Part shown: positions 22,126 to 30,270 of the stretch, piece after piece
Layout of the letters: every line of letters starts with the position of its first letter
How positions within the stretch are numbered: the stretch's first letter is position 1
From: Kosmotogaceae bacterium UBA1373
GTDB lineage: Bacteria; Thermotogota; Thermotogae; Petrotogales; Kosmotogaceae
Direction: 5' to 3'
Assembly (NCBI GenBank): GCA_002305955.1
Contig: DBRH01000071.1
Location: 75,292-106,280 of the forward strand
Length of the DNA stretch: 30,989 nt
Translations under genes and position numbers: made by a program
Notes under the pieces: model-generated
Databases searched by the model: none
Seen by the model: the letters and a program-made list of their open reading frames with translations, nothing else
Told to the model about the DNA's origin: nothing

Positions 22126-23820
22126 TTGAAAGGAAAAACTGTGATCATTTATCTTCCGTTGAAGCCAGAGATGGCAAAGCTTAACAATCTTCCGGTCAGG
22201 CTCCCCATACTGGCTGAAGACCTACCTCTGGCGATCGACAGAGACAAGATCGAGCTCGAAGTAGTTCTGCGAGGCCTCAAAGCCCACTACATCAACGAAC
22301 CGGACGATTATTACGGCTCATACCTGCAATTCTACTGCTATGAAGCTTTCAAGAAAGCTATTGGCGACAACGAACTGGAGAGATCGCTCGGCTTTCTCGA
22401 AGATGCGGCAAAGATTTCAAGAGATTACAGGTACCATTTTTACAAGGGTCTTTACTACAGACAGACAGGAAACGGCGAACTCTGTGAAATAGAACTCAAA
22501 AGATCTGTAGAGATGAATCCCGATTTCTACGTTGGCTTTTACGAGATAGGAAAACTGCTCCGGTCGAACGGCGACTACGAAGAAGCAGCGAATTATTTTC
22601 TACAATCGATAGAAAAATCCGAGGGAAAATTTGCCCTCCCGTTTCTGGGGATCGTGGATACCTACATCTCTTCTGGAGAATACGGCCAGGCGATGGAAAT
22701 AATGAACAGTATTCCCCGCTCCTTTTCGCTGTATTCCGAGATTCTTTTAAGAAAGGGAGTGGTTCTCAACGAACTCCAGAGGTTCGGAGAGGCCGAAAAG
22801 GTTTTCGACGAATGTATTGCCATCGAGAATCGCTGGCAATGTTTCTACAACAGGTCTTTCTCGAGATCGCGGCAGGGAAAGCTTTGGGCTAGCCTTGAAG
22901 ATTTACGAAGGGCTCACGAAATTTCCGGGGAGGTCGATGTCCTCTACGAAGAGGCGATAGCCGAAAAGAACCTGGGGTTACTCGACGAGGCGCTGGAGCA
23001 TTGTGAGGAGTACTACTTCCATACCGGCGATGAAAAGGCCCTCTTTCTGCTCGTGAGAATTCTCGATATGCTCGGTCGGTACGAAAAGGCCCTGAAATAT
23101 CTTGAGAAGGGCGATTACTCTGAACTGAAGAACACTGTACTTTTCCACAGAGGCCTTGCAAAAGGGAAAGCCATTGCCGGACTGGTGTTCGACAACCCGA
23201 TCACGCAGGCCGCCTACCTTTCAACTCTTGCCGATATCGACAAAAGTACGATCTCCAGAGAGGCGGGAGGCTTAGTTACGCAGGGAAGACTCGACATTGG
23301 ATCACTGATAAATCACCTGATGAAGTTCGATATCGCCGGAATGAGAGAGAGAACGACCTCTTTTCAGATGGGAATGATTCCCGAAACCTCCAGGATTGCA
23401 TCGCTGGGAGAGGCAGGCGTTTATGTTTCAATCCTTAAAACGCTTCTTGACCTCCCCTCCCGGAGAGATCTGCTCTCTTATTCGATGGCTTTCCTGATTT
23501 CTGGACTTGGTACTACGACGGCCGTTTTCAGAATACTGCTGCACGTTTTGCGATGGAGGCGGTCGGGAATGGCTTTCAATCTAGAACTCTTTCTGGACGA
23601 GTATCTTGAAGAGATACGAGATCTCGACTTCCAGCTGGGATTGCGCATTACGAAACTTCTGGAAGAGGGTCCCATAGACATCGATACGATAGATGAATCG
23701 GGTATCGAGGATATCGAAGGATTCGTTCTATCAATGCTTTCAGCGCTGGAAAAAGGTACAATAGATCAACTGGATACGAACGACGAAAACCTGAAAGAAT
23801 ACTTGAAGCTGCTAGTTTAA
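22126..23820 (+). CDS. tetratricopeptide-repeat protein of unknown function
   Basis: The protein has 564 residues and a TTG start preceded by GGGTGAG. It has no signal peptide or clear membrane helix, so it is probably cytosolic. Residues about 65-340 contain a series of degenerate TPR helical pairs, for example YHFYKGLYYRQTGNGELCEIELKR, FYEIGKLLRSNGDYEEAANYFL and LRKGVVLNELQRFGEAEKVFD. After about 350 the repeats give way to an unrecognised helical region, with an acidic tail (IDTIDESGIEDIEGF). TPRs bind protein partners. The small acidic gene 10 nt downstream is almost certainly co-transcribed and may be a partner. A GATAAT at 22101-22106 could be its -10 box, but no matching -35 is visible. 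Confidence 0.85.
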   Translation: MKGKTVIIYLPLKPEMAKLNNLPVRLPILAEDLPLAIDRDKIELEVVLRGLKAHYINEPDDYYGSYLQFYCYEAFKKAIGDNELERSLGFLEDAAKISRDYRYHFYKGLYYRQTGNGELCEIELKRSVEMNPDFYVGFYEIGKLLRSNGDYEEAANYFLQSIEKSEGKFALPFLGIVDTYISSGEYGQAMEIMNSIPRSFSLYSEILLRKGVVLNELQRFGEAEKVFDECIAIENRWQCFYNRSFSRSRQGKLWASLEDLRRAHEISGEVDVLYEEAIAEKNLGLLDEALEHCEEYYFHTGDEKALFLLVRILDMLGRYEKALKYLEKGDYSELKNTVLFHRGLAKGKAIAGLVFDNPITQAAYLSTLADIDKSTISREAGGLVTQGRLDIGSLINHLMKFDIAGMRERTTSFQMGMIPETSRIASLGEAGVYVSILKTLLDLPSRRDLLSYSMAFLISGLGTTTAVFRILLHVLRWRRSGMAFNLELFLDEYLEEIRDLDFQLGLRITKLLEEGPIDIDTIDESGIEDIEGFVLSMLSALEKGTIDQLDTNDENLKEYLKLLV

Positions 23821-23830
23821 GGAGGTTTGA

Positions 23831-24088
23831 ATGGACAGGATAGAGGAGCTGCTTGGAAGATTCATGGAAACTATACAGAGCAGAAACATCGATCAGATCG
23901 ACGAGGCGACTTTGAATAGAATCCTTCACGAAGAATTCGACGTCTCCGAGAGGCTGGAGCTTGAAGAAGCTCTTGGATCGCTTCTTGGAGAAGTTTCAAA
24001 GATGGCGGAGGATCCGAAAGAGTACTTCTTCAGAAACGATGAAGAAAAACTCATGGAGTATCTCAAAGAAAAAGAAGAAAAAGATTGA
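23831..24088 (+). CDS. small acidic hypothetical protein
   Basis: The protein has 85 residues. AAGGAGG lies 5 nt before the ATG, and the gene starts 10 nt after the TPR gene, so expression is well supported. The sequence is helical and acidic, ends in a Lys/Glu-rich tail (YLKEKEEKD), and has no cysteine, membrane helix or known motif. The stretch DQIDEATLNRIL echoes the DTIDESGIEDI and IDQLDTNDENL parts of the TPR protein's C-terminus, which could mean a shared helical fold or chance acidic composition. I do not recognise it. A regulator or subunit of the TPR protein is a reasonable guess. Confidence 0.75.
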   Translation: MDRIEELLGRFMETIQSRNIDQIDEATLNRILHEEFDVSERLELEEALGSLLGEVSKMAEDPKEYFFRNDEEKLMEYLKEKEEKD

Positions 24089-24114
24089 TTTACTTGATCG
24101 ATTAAGTGTATAAT
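24085..24114 (+). promoter_or_regulatory. candidate orphan promoter
   Basis: TTGATT (24085-24090), 18 nt, perfect TATAAT (24109-24114). The -35 overlaps the stop of the small acidic gene. No plus-strand gene follows before the terminator at 24147-24177. Confidence 0.45.
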
Positions 24115-24120
24115 CGCTGT

Positions 24121-24175
24121 GAAGGGTTACTTCAGCGCAGAGTATAGCCGGTGTGAAGCACCGGTCTTTTTTATT
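24121..24175 (+). ncRNA. possible short orphan RNA between convergent genes
   Basis: Transcription from the promoter at 24085-24114 would begin near 24121 and stop at the terminator some 50 nt later. The span holds a first hairpin, TGAAG-GGTTA-CTTCA (24119-24133), whose 5-prime arm begins at or before the predicted start, and then the terminator hairpin. The simple alternative is that the hairpin merely ends the TPR operon and the promoter is a chance match. No family is recognised. Confidence 0.25.
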
Positions 24176-24177
24176 TC
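24147..24177 (+). terminator. rho-independent terminator after the TPR operon
   Basis: CCGGTG (24148-24153), loop TGAAG, CACCGG (24159-24164), then a T-rich run of CTTTTTTATTT. The T-run overlaps the stop codon of the convergent sufU. The minus orientation lacks a T-run. Confidence 0.85.
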
Positions 24178-24587
24178 ATCAGCGCCCTCTCTGCCGTCTT
24201 CCATGCTAGAGAGACGCACTTGATTCTCATCGGATACTCTCTGAGTCTTTCGAAAAGGACAGCGTCTCCAAGAAGATTTTCGTCAAAGATTTCACCTCGC
24301 AGCATTTTACTGAAATTGGACAGCGTCTTCCGGGCCTCTTCCAGGGTCTTTCCTTCGAGAAGATCTGCCATTACCGAAGCCGATGCCTGACTTATGGCGC
24401 AGCCGTGGCCGTCGAAAGCTAGAGAGGTTATCTTCCCCTCTTTCATTCGTACAAAGAGAGTTATCTCGTCTCCGCACGAGAGATTCGCCCCCTTTTCCAT
24501 GAGGTCGCTCTCTTTGTCGATGCCTCTATGACCGGAGTTTCTGTAATGGTGCATTATGAAATCGGAATAGATATCATCGAAACTCAT
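24171..24587 (-). CDS. sufU: SufU, zinc-dependent sulfurtransferase of Fe-S assembly
   Basis: The protein has 138 residues. The ATG at 24587 is chosen because GGGAGGTGG lies 4 nt upstream; the longer frame to 24611 would include that site. The four zinc ligands of SufU are present: Cys38 and Asp40 in SCGD, Cys63 in HGCAIS, and Cys124 in RIKCVSLAW. The spacing separates SufU from IscU, including the extra stretch between the second and third cysteine. SufU takes persulfide sulfur from SufS by zinc-ligand swapping and passes it to SufBCD. The start overlaps the sufS end by 14 nt. It is the last gene of the suf operon. Confidence 0.93.
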   Translation of the reverse strand: MSFDDIYSDFIMHHYRNSGHRGIDKESDLMEKGANLSCGDEITLFVRMKEGKITSLAFDGHGCAISQASASVMADLLEGKTLEEARKTLSNFSKMLRGEIFDENLLGDAVLFERLREYPMRIKCVSLAWKTAERALMK

Positions 24588-25806
24588 CGAACCACCTCCC
24601 GGCCTCTTCAAGAGAATCTGCGAGTCTATCTACATCTTCGAATGTGTTGTAAAGGTAAAAGGAAACCCTGCAGGCCGAGACGACTCCAAGCTCTTTCATC
24701 TGCAATTGGGAACAGTGATGACCACTCCTCAGGGCGACGTTCATTTTTCTTCCCAGGAACTCGGCGATATCGTGAGAATGTACCCTGCTGTGAGTAAAAG
24801 TAATAACCGCTCTGCTGGATTCGGGGCTGTGGATTCTGTAACCACCGATGGCCTCGATTTTCTCTCTTGCCATGGCAACCAGATTAGAAACATGGGCGCT
24901 GACTCTCTCCATTCCGGCGTTTTCCAGATACTCGACGGCAGCCATCATTGAGATCGCACCGGAGATATTCTGGGTACCGCCTTCGAATTTCGCGACCCCT
25001 TCGGCGAAAGTCGTCTCCTCCTTTCCAACCATGTCAATCATCTGGCCGCCGAAAACAAAGGGATTCAGTTCGCCCAGAAGTTTCTCTCTGCCGACGAGGC
25101 AGCCTATACCTGTTTCGGCGAGCATCTTGTGACCGGAGAAGACGAGGAAATCGACGTTGCTTTCGCCGAAAGAAAACTTCTCATGCGGAATCAGCTGGGC
25201 GCTGTCGAGCACCATGACCCCGCCGGCCGAATGAACGAGTGATCCTATCTCTTCGAAAGGAGGTCTATAACCTGTTGAATTAACCAGACCGGCCAGAGAG
25301 AAGACGAATCTGCCGTCCATTTGCTGGAGAGTCTCGTACACCAGCGACATATCGAGAGAGTTTTGTCTTACCGGGAGCGGTATGAAGCGTAATCCATTTC
25401 TCCTGGCGTGATACTGCCAGGGGACGAAATTGCTGTGATGTTCGAAGACCGGTACGATGAAGGTGTCGTAATCTCCACTGATGGAGAGGGAAGAGGCGAG
25501 TACGTTGAGACCTTCGGTCGAACCTTTGGTGAAGACCAACTCGCCAGGCCAGCAGCCCACGAAGCCGCTCAACCTTCTTCTGCTGGATTCGTACAGTTCG
25601 GTAGCCGCTTCGGCCAGTGGATAAACGCCCCTGTGAACGTTCGAATTGTTCCTTTCGTAAAAATCCCTGACCGCTGCGAGAACGGCCGACGGTTTCTGGG
25701 TTGTGGCGGCGCTGTCCAGATAAACCAGCGAAGGGTCGTGCGAGAATATGGGGAAGTCTCCTTTGAGTCCCTTGAAATAACCGTTCAGATCTTCAGGCGA
25801 AAACAC
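24574..25806 (-). CDS. sufS: SufS, group II cysteine desulfurase
   Basis: The protein has 410 residues from GTG 25806, with GAGAGG about 8 nt upstream. An in-frame ATG at 25854 would overlap sufD by 62 nt. With the shorter start the PLP lysine is Lys227 (FSGHK) and the catalytic cysteine Cys365 (RSGHHCSQ), almost the numbering of E. coli SufS (226 and 364). LVYLDSAATTQKP and NVHRG are also canonical. The loop after the lysine reads LAETGIG where many SufS proteins have GPTGIG. SufS makes enzyme-bound persulfide from cysteine and hands it to SufU. It overlaps sufD by 14 nt and sufU by 14 nt. Confidence 0.95.
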   Translation of the reverse strand: MFSPEDLNGYFKGLKGDFPIFSHDPSLVYLDSAATTQKPSAVLAAVRDFYERNNSNVHRGVYPLAEAATELYESSRRRLSGFVGCWPGELVFTKGSTEGLNVLASSLSISGDYDTFIVPVFEHHSNFVPWQYHARRNGLRFIPLPVRQNSLDMSLVYETLQQMDGRFVFSLAGLVNSTGYRPPFEEIGSLVHSAGGVMVLDSAQLIPHEKFSFGESNVDFLVFSGHKMLAETGIGCLVGREKLLGELNPFVFGGQMIDMVGKEETTFAEGVAKFEGGTQNISGAISMMAAVEYLENAGMERVSAHVSNLVAMAREKIEAIGGYRIHSPESSRAVITFTHSRVHSHDIAEFLGRKMNVALRSGHHCSQLQMKELGVVSACRVSFYLYNTFEDVDRLADSLEEAGRWFDEFR

Positions 25807-26980
25807 GGTCCAACCCTCTCGAATGATCGGGAAAGAGTTCCACAACTTTTCCAAGCACGGGGTCGAAAGTCCCTTTGATTATGAACTTCAGGGCCTCTTC
25901 CCTGGTCAGTCCGCGCGACATGAGGTAAAAGATCTTTTCCTCGTCCAGCGATCCGACCGTTGCGGCGTGAGACGCGTTCACTTCGTTTTCATCGACCAGA
26001 AGGGAGGGTATGGCATCCGTTCTGGCCTCGCGGGATAGTACCATCACACTGCTGTGCTCCTTACCTGTGGCTCCCCTCGAACCCTTTTTAAGATCTACCG
26101 TTCCTCTGAAAATGGAGTGGCCCCTGTCCATCACCACACCGGTGCCGTCTATGATCGCCTGCGATCGGGCCGATTTTACCCGCGCGATGTACTGTAAATC
26201 GATCTTCGAGTCTCCGTAAGCCATGAAGACCGGTTCGAACACCGTTCGGGATTCTTCGCCGGCGGCGACTCCCATGTGGTAACTGGCAAGAACCCCGCCG
26301 CCGTAAGAAACTTCATACACGTTCAAGCGGGCACCGGCCTCGAGCAGGTAGAAATTGTTCAAAAAACTAAAATCGCTTTTGGAGAGGCCGTTGACGACCA
26401 GCAGGTCTATGGAGGACTCTCTCTTCAGAAGAAACCGGTTGTTCTGAAGAGACCACTTTCCCCGTCCGGTCGAGTTCAGTACTATCTTCATCTTTGAACC
26501 TTTTCCTGCTACGAAGAGATTGCTTGAAATGCTTGAATTCATCTCCTCTCTGTTGAATATGTAAGGTTCTTTGAGATGGATTCCGGAAGGGACTGAAACG
26601 AAGTAACCGGTATCGAAAAAGATATCTCCCAGGAGCAACAGCTTCCTGTCAGATCCCTCGAAATCCAGATTATCCAGGAGCTCAACTTCTTCGCTGGTAA
26701 GCCACTTAATCGGTTTCACATATGGATCGGGATAGTGTTTTCCGTTTTTCGGAGAGACAGGCGGAAGGACCATCTTACTTATATCTACTCTCTTCCAGCG
26801 AGGAAAGCCGAGTTTTCTGTATTCGGAGTACCGGTTGCTTACGAAAACCGACATGGCGTTTCCGAGAGGTTCGGATGATACGAGGAAATCTCGGTCCCTG
26901 TAGTCCGGAATTTCGAGCTCCCGCCTGAGTGGCGAGACCATTTTGTATTTGTTGTGTTCGAGATTCAAAGTCTTCTCCAT
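25793..26980 (-). CDS. sufD: SufD, Fe-S cluster assembly scaffold subunit
   Basis: The protein has 395 residues from the ATG at 26980, which has GAGGTG 4 nt upstream. The ATG at 26992 that overlaps the sufB stop lacks such a site but cannot be excluded. The C-terminal half is the SufB/SufD beta-helix, and the conserved SufD histidine is present in NASHAATVGSLDEEK. The cysteine that marks SufB is absent (SSVMVLS in its place). The C-terminal helix MSRGLTREEALKFIIKG binds SufC. SufB and SufD form the heterodimeric scaffold on which the cluster is built. Gene order and close overlap with sufB and sufS place it firmly in the suf operon. Confidence 0.94.
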   Translation of the reverse strand: MEKTLNLEHNKYKMVSPLRRELEIPDYRDRDFLVSSEPLGNAMSVFVSNRYSEYRKLGFPRWKRVDISKMVLPPVSPKNGKHYPDPYVKPIKWLTSEEVELLDNLDFEGSDRKLLLLGDIFFDTGYFVSVPSGIHLKEPYIFNREEMNSSISSNLFVAGKGSKMKIVLNSTGRGKWSLQNNRFLLKRESSIDLLVVNGLSKSDFSFLNNFYLLEAGARLNVYEVSYGGGVLASYHMGVAAGEESRTVFEPVFMAYGDSKIDLQYIARVKSARSQAIIDGTGVVMDRGHSIFRGTVDLKKGSRGATGKEHSSVMVLSREARTDAIPSLLVDENEVNASHAATVGSLDEEKIFYLMSRGLTREEALKFIIKGTFDPVLGKVVELFPDHSRGLDRVFA

Positions 26981-26988
26981 ACGACACC

Positions 26989-28383
26989 TCATCCGATACT
27001 GCTTTCTATCTCCAGGTCAATCAAACGGTTCAATTCCACCGCATATTCGACTGGAAACTCCCTGGAAACCGGTTCCATGAATCCCCTTACGATCATCGAT
27101 CTGGCCTGCGCTTCAGAAAGTCCCCTGCTCATCATGTAGAATATCTGCTCCTCGCTTATCCTGCCAATTTTGGCTTCGTGACCGATGTTAGCCGAATCGT
27201 TTTCAACTTCTATAATCGGTACTGTGTCGGACCTTGAATCGTTGTCCATCATCAGGGCGGTACATTGAACGGAAGATTTCGCATTGTCGGCCTGGCGAGA
27301 GATTTTTAAGGCTCCACGGTAAAAAGCCCATCCGCCGCCGGTGCTTATGCTTCTGGCATCGACCACGGAACTGGTTTCCGGAGCCAGATGGATCACTTTT
27401 GAACCGGTATCCATATGCTGTCCTGGGCCGGCGTAAGTTATACCCAGATGTTCGGCTCTGGCTCTTCTCCCTTTGAGAATGGTTGCCGGATAGAGCATCG
27501 TTTTCATACTGCCGAGCGAACCGGATATCCACTCCATAGTTCCGTCCTCTTCAACTATCGCCCGTTTCGTGTTCAGATTGTACGTATTCTTCGACCAGTT
27601 CTGTATGGTGGAGTACCTGACCTTCGCGCCCTTTAAGACGAAGATCTCCACCATACCGACGTGCAGGTTCAATTCGTTGAATCTGGGGGCCGAACAGCCT
27701 TCTATGAACTGGAGGTTAGAACCTTCGTCGGCGATGATCAGGGTGTGTTCAAACTGCCCGGAACTGGCCATGTTCATCCTGAAGTAGGCCTGCAAAGGCA
27801 GGGGTACGGAAACGTTTTTCGGAACGTACACAAAGGAGCCTCCGCTCCAGACGGCGCCGTGCAGGGCGGAGTATTTGTGGTCTGAGGGAGGGACGGCCTT
27901 CATGAAGTATTTCTCCACGTATTCGGGGTATTCTTTCACGGCCGTTTCCATGTCGAGAAAGATTATCCCGAGCTCCTCGAGGTTCTTTTTTATGTTCTGA
28001 TAAACTACCTCGGAATCGTATTGAGCGCCAACTCCGGCCAGAGAGTTCCTCTCTGCTTCAGGGATACCGAGCCTTTCGAAGGTTTCTCTTATCTCCTTGG
28101 GCACTTCCTCCCAGGAACGGTTTCGCTCGGAACCGGGCTTGAGATAGGCTACTATGCTGGAGAGATCTAGATCCCCAGTTCCCACCCCGAAACCGGGTTC
28201 TAGCGAGCGGTTGAATATTTCAAAGGACTCCAGTCTTTTCCGAAGCATCCATTCCGGCTCGTCCTTCTTCGTCGATATCTGTCTTATAAGCTCCTCGTCG
28301 AAACCCTTTTCGCTTATATAACTGTAATCGGTTGTGGAGACGAAATCGAATCTCGAACTATCCAGAAACAGGTCTCTATCCAT
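26989..28383 (-). CDS. sufB: SufB, Fe-S cluster assembly scaffold subunit
   Basis: The protein has 464 residues, full length, with GGAGG 7 nt before the ATG and 2 nt after the sufC stop. The N-terminal region (EPEWMLRKRLESFEIF) and SALHGAVWSGGSFVYVPKNV are diagnostic of SufB. The cluster-assembly cysteine is Cys374 (SSVQCTALM), and His402-Glu403 lie in IGHEAKIGRI, so all expected active residues are present. It has the C-terminal helix MSRGLSEAQA for SufC binding. Comparison with the short SufB-like protein at 3671-4627 shows the same Cys and HEA residues, but that protein lacks this N-terminal part. Confidence 0.97.
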   Translation of the reverse strand: MDRDLFLDSSRFDFVSTTDYSYISEKGFDEELIRQISTKKDEPEWMLRKRLESFEIFNRSLEPGFGVGTGDLDLSSIVAYLKPGSERNRSWEEVPKEIRETFERLGIPEAERNSLAGVGAQYDSEVVYQNIKKNLEELGIIFLDMETAVKEYPEYVEKYFMKAVPPSDHKYSALHGAVWSGGSFVYVPKNVSVPLPLQAYFRMNMASSGQFEHTLIIADEGSNLQFIEGCSAPRFNELNLHVGMVEIFVLKGAKVRYSTIQNWSKNTYNLNTKRAIVEEDGTMEWISGSLGSMKTMLYPATILKGRRARAEHLGITYAGPGQHMDTGSKVIHLAPETSSVVDARSISTGGGWAFYRGALKISRQADNAKSSVQCTALMMDNDSRSDTVPIIEVENDSANIGHEAKIGRISEEQIFYMMSRGLSEAQARSMIVRGFMEPVSREFPVEYAVELNRLIDLEIESSIG

Positions 28384-28385
28384 AT

Positions 28386-29138
28386 TTACGCCTCCCTGTA
28401 AGATTTCCAGTTCCTTTCATAGCCTCTCTCTTCAATATCTCTTGCCAGTTCTGGGCCGCCTGTCATGACTATTGAACCGTCCACATATATGTGAACGTAG
28501 TCGGGTTCGATATACTCGAGAAGTCTCTCGTAATGGGTTATCAGTATAACTCCGTTTTCCGGGGATCTGAAATTCCTTATAGAGGTGGCTATGGATCTCA
28601 TGGCATCTACATCGAGGCCCGAGTCGATCTCATCGAGGATCGCCAGATCGGGTTTCAAAAAATGCATCTGCATGATCTCGGTTTTCTTCTTCTCACCGCC
28701 GGAGAAGCCGAGGTTGAGATACCTGTCTATGAACTCTCTGCCGATGCCTATCTCGTCTGCCAGCCTCTCGAGTTCTCTGCTCTTTTTCAAAATCGGCTCG
28801 TCGTTTTTCAGGTTGTGTGAGGCCGATATCAAAAAACTGCGGAGCCTGATTCCGCTTATCTCCTGAGGATACTGAAAGGACATGAATATGCCCAGTCTGG
28901 CCCTTTGATCGACGGAGAGATCGTTGATCGTTTTGTTCTTGAAACGTATTTTGCCGGATGTAATTTCATATTTCGGGTTTCCCATCACCACATTGGCCAG
29001 GGTAGACTTTCCGCTTCCGTTTGGACCCATTATGGCATGAAGCTCCCCGGTCCTGACTTTGAGGTTGACTCCCTTCAAGATCTCCTTTCCGTCTTCTCTG
29101 AGTGCGGCTCTCAATTCCTTTATATCGAGCAGGTTCAA
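28386..29138 (-). CDS. sufC: SufC, Fe-S assembly ATPase
   Basis: The protein has 250 residues from TTG 29138, which has GGAGGG 6 nt upstream; the frame continues to 29192 but without a site. Walker A is GPNGSGKST, the Q-loop FMSFQYPQEI, the signature FSGGEKKK, Walker B ILDEIDSGLD, and the H-loop THYERL. YVHIYVDGSIVMTGGPELA is also typical of SufC. It is the first gene of sufCBDSU. The protein is distinct from the SufC-like ATPase at 2943-3674 (LDEI versus LDEP and a different C-terminus), so the two are not a recent copy. Confidence 0.96.
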   Translation of the reverse strand: MNLLDIKELRAALREDGKEILKGVNLKVRTGELHAIMGPNGSGKSTLANVVMGNPKYEITSGKIRFKNKTINDLSVDQRARLGIFMSFQYPQEISGIRLRSFLISASHNLKNDEPILKKSRELERLADEIGIGREFIDRYLNLGFSGGEKKKTEIMQMHFLKPDLAILDEIDSGLDVDAMRSIATSIRNFRSPENGVILITHYERLLEYIEPDYVHIYVDGSIVMTGGPELARDIEERGYERNWKSYREA

Positions 29139-29172
29139 TTCGATCCCTCCAAAGTGGGTATTATTTGTCAAC

Positions 29173-29181
29173 ATTATAACA
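29173..29181 (-). promoter_or_regulatory. candidate extended -10 promoter of the suf operon
   Basis: On the minus strand TGT followed by TATAAT (29181 down to 29173), 34 nt before the sufC TTG. The -35 position (TGCTAT) is poor, so it would rely on the extended -10. No clear IscR- or Rrf2-type operator is visible. Confidence 0.5.
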
Positions 29182-29222
29182 TATTCCGACAAAATATAGC
29201 AGTAATAAAATCACTTCATAGC

Positions 29223-29251
29223 TTCAAACTGGCAGTTGAAGGTTATATAAT
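29223..29251 (+). promoter_or_regulatory. candidate promoter of the DUF368/PopT gene
   Basis: TTCAAA (29223-29228), 17 nt, perfect TATAAT (29246-29251), 22 nt before the ATG. Confidence 0.55.
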
Positions 29252-29273
29252 CTTTCTATCTCGGAGGTGGAGT

Positions 29274-30119
29274 ATGTTCTATGTGATTACGATCGGAGTC
29301 ATCATGGGTCTTGCAAATCTCATACCGGGAGTCAGCGGCGGCACTGTTGTGCTGCTCGGAGGTCTTTACGAGAGGTTTGTTGGTGCTGTCGCTTCTCTTT
29401 CCGAATTCAAATTCGAAAAGAAGCAGCTTATGTTCCTTGTACAGCTCTTCGCCGGGATAATTATTGGACTGCTCGCCTTTTCCGGTCTCATCGAGCTGTC
29501 TCTTACAAATGTCCCTTCGTTGATGTACGGAATCTTCTGCGGGCTTGTGGTGGGAAGTATCCCGGTAGTGCTGAAAAATATAAAGAAGTTCACCCCCGCC
29601 TCGGCTATATGTTTCGCGGTCGGTGCGGTCCTGGTGCTGACTATGGCCTTTTCCGGAGCCAGACCCGGGGACGATGCACTCCTGACCCATTCTCTTACAG
29701 CCTTTCTGTACGATTTGCTCGCCGGATTCGTGGGTGCGGCGGCCATGGTTCTCCCCGGACTCAGCGGGGCCTTCGTGCTGCTCTTGATGGGTGAGTACTC
29801 AAGGGCAATATCGGCCCTCAACGACCGCGACCTGTTGATAATACTTTTCATAGGACTGGGAGTTGTTGGGGGGATAGTTTTCATAAGCAAACTTCTGAAG
29901 TCGTTGATGAAAAAACGTCAAAACGAGACTTTCTCATTTTTGCTCGGCCTGATGATTGGTTCCATTCCCGACCTTCTCACCAGGACCGGTGAAGCTACGC
30001 GTTTATCGTTGCTGATTCCAGGAGTGGCGCTGGGGGTTTTTCTCTCTTACCTTCTCGCCGTCTTTGAAAGAAAAAACAGAAAAAGCCCATCTTCTGTGGT
30101 CGATAGTAACCGACAATAG
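29274..30119 (+). CDS. DUF368-family polyprenyl-phosphate transporter (PopT type)
   Basis: The protein has 281 residues. The ATG at 29274 follows CGGAGGTGG; the frame open to 28905 lies antisense to sufC and is rejected. The family mark is a twofold re-entrant motif: GLANLIPGVSGGTVVLLGGLYER near the start, and GAAAMVLPGLSGAFVLLLMGEY after the midpoint. About eight membrane helices surround them. DUF368 proteins have been described as flippases that return undecaprenyl phosphate to the inner leaflet for reuse in wall and glycan synthesis. This fits a helper role for the lipid-linked glycan enzyme at the other end of the window, but no linkage is shown. The C-terminus is short, basic and cytosolic. 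Confidence 0.9.
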   Translation: MFYVITIGVIMGLANLIPGVSGGTVVLLGGLYERFVGAVASLSEFKFEKKQLMFLVQLFAGIIIGLLAFSGLIELSLTNVPSLMYGIFCGLVVGSIPVVLKNIKKFTPASAICFAVGAVLVLTMAFSGARPGDDALLTHSLTAFLYDLLAGFVGAAAMVLPGLSGAFVLLLMGEYSRAISALNDRDLLIILFIGLGVVGGIVFISKLLKSLMKKRQNETFSFLLGLMIGSIPDLLTRTGEATRLSLLIPGVALGVFLSYLLAVFERKNRKSPSSVVDSNRQ

Positions 30120-30194
30120 CAATCCTATTGACGTAGTCTCGGGCGGACTCCCGGAGAGACGGTTCCTGATAATTTCTCGAATATCGCTGTTCTA

Positions 30195-30270
30195 TGGCGT
30201 GCTCGGTGGGATTTGAACCCACAGTCTCTGGATCCGGAGTCCAGCGCTCTATCCGTTGAGCCACGAGCAC
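30195..30270 (-). tRNA. tRNA-Arg (anticodon CCG)
   Basis: The minus strand folds as a full cloverleaf: acceptor GTGCTCG/CGAGCAC, D-arm GCTC/GAGC, anticodon stem CTGGA/TCCAG with loop CTCCGGA (anticodon CCG, reading CGG), five-base variable loop, and T-arm GTGGG/CCCAC with loop TTCAAAT. The discriminator is G and CCA is encoded (30197-30195). Its 5-prime 22 nt also encode the last residues and stop of ruvX. Confidence 0.97.

Noticed and set aside
25408..25878. A 156-codon plus-strand frame opposite sufS and sufD
   Set aside because: It is antisense to well-supported suf genes, and has no ribosome-binding site or motif.
29166..29171. A perfect TTGACA on the minus strand near the suf promoter
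   Set aside because: No -10 box lies 16-18 nt downstream. That position falls in the ribosome-binding site.
28905..29273. N-terminal extension of the DUF368 frame into sufC
   Set aside because: It is antisense to sufC. The ATG at 29274 has a strong ribosome-binding site and begins the known DUF368 motif.
30114..30130. CAATAG/CTATTG hairpin at the end of the DUF368 gene
   Set aside because: Only six AT-rich pairs and no T-run, so it is not a convincing terminator. The following GTCTC/GAGAC pairing is also imperfect.
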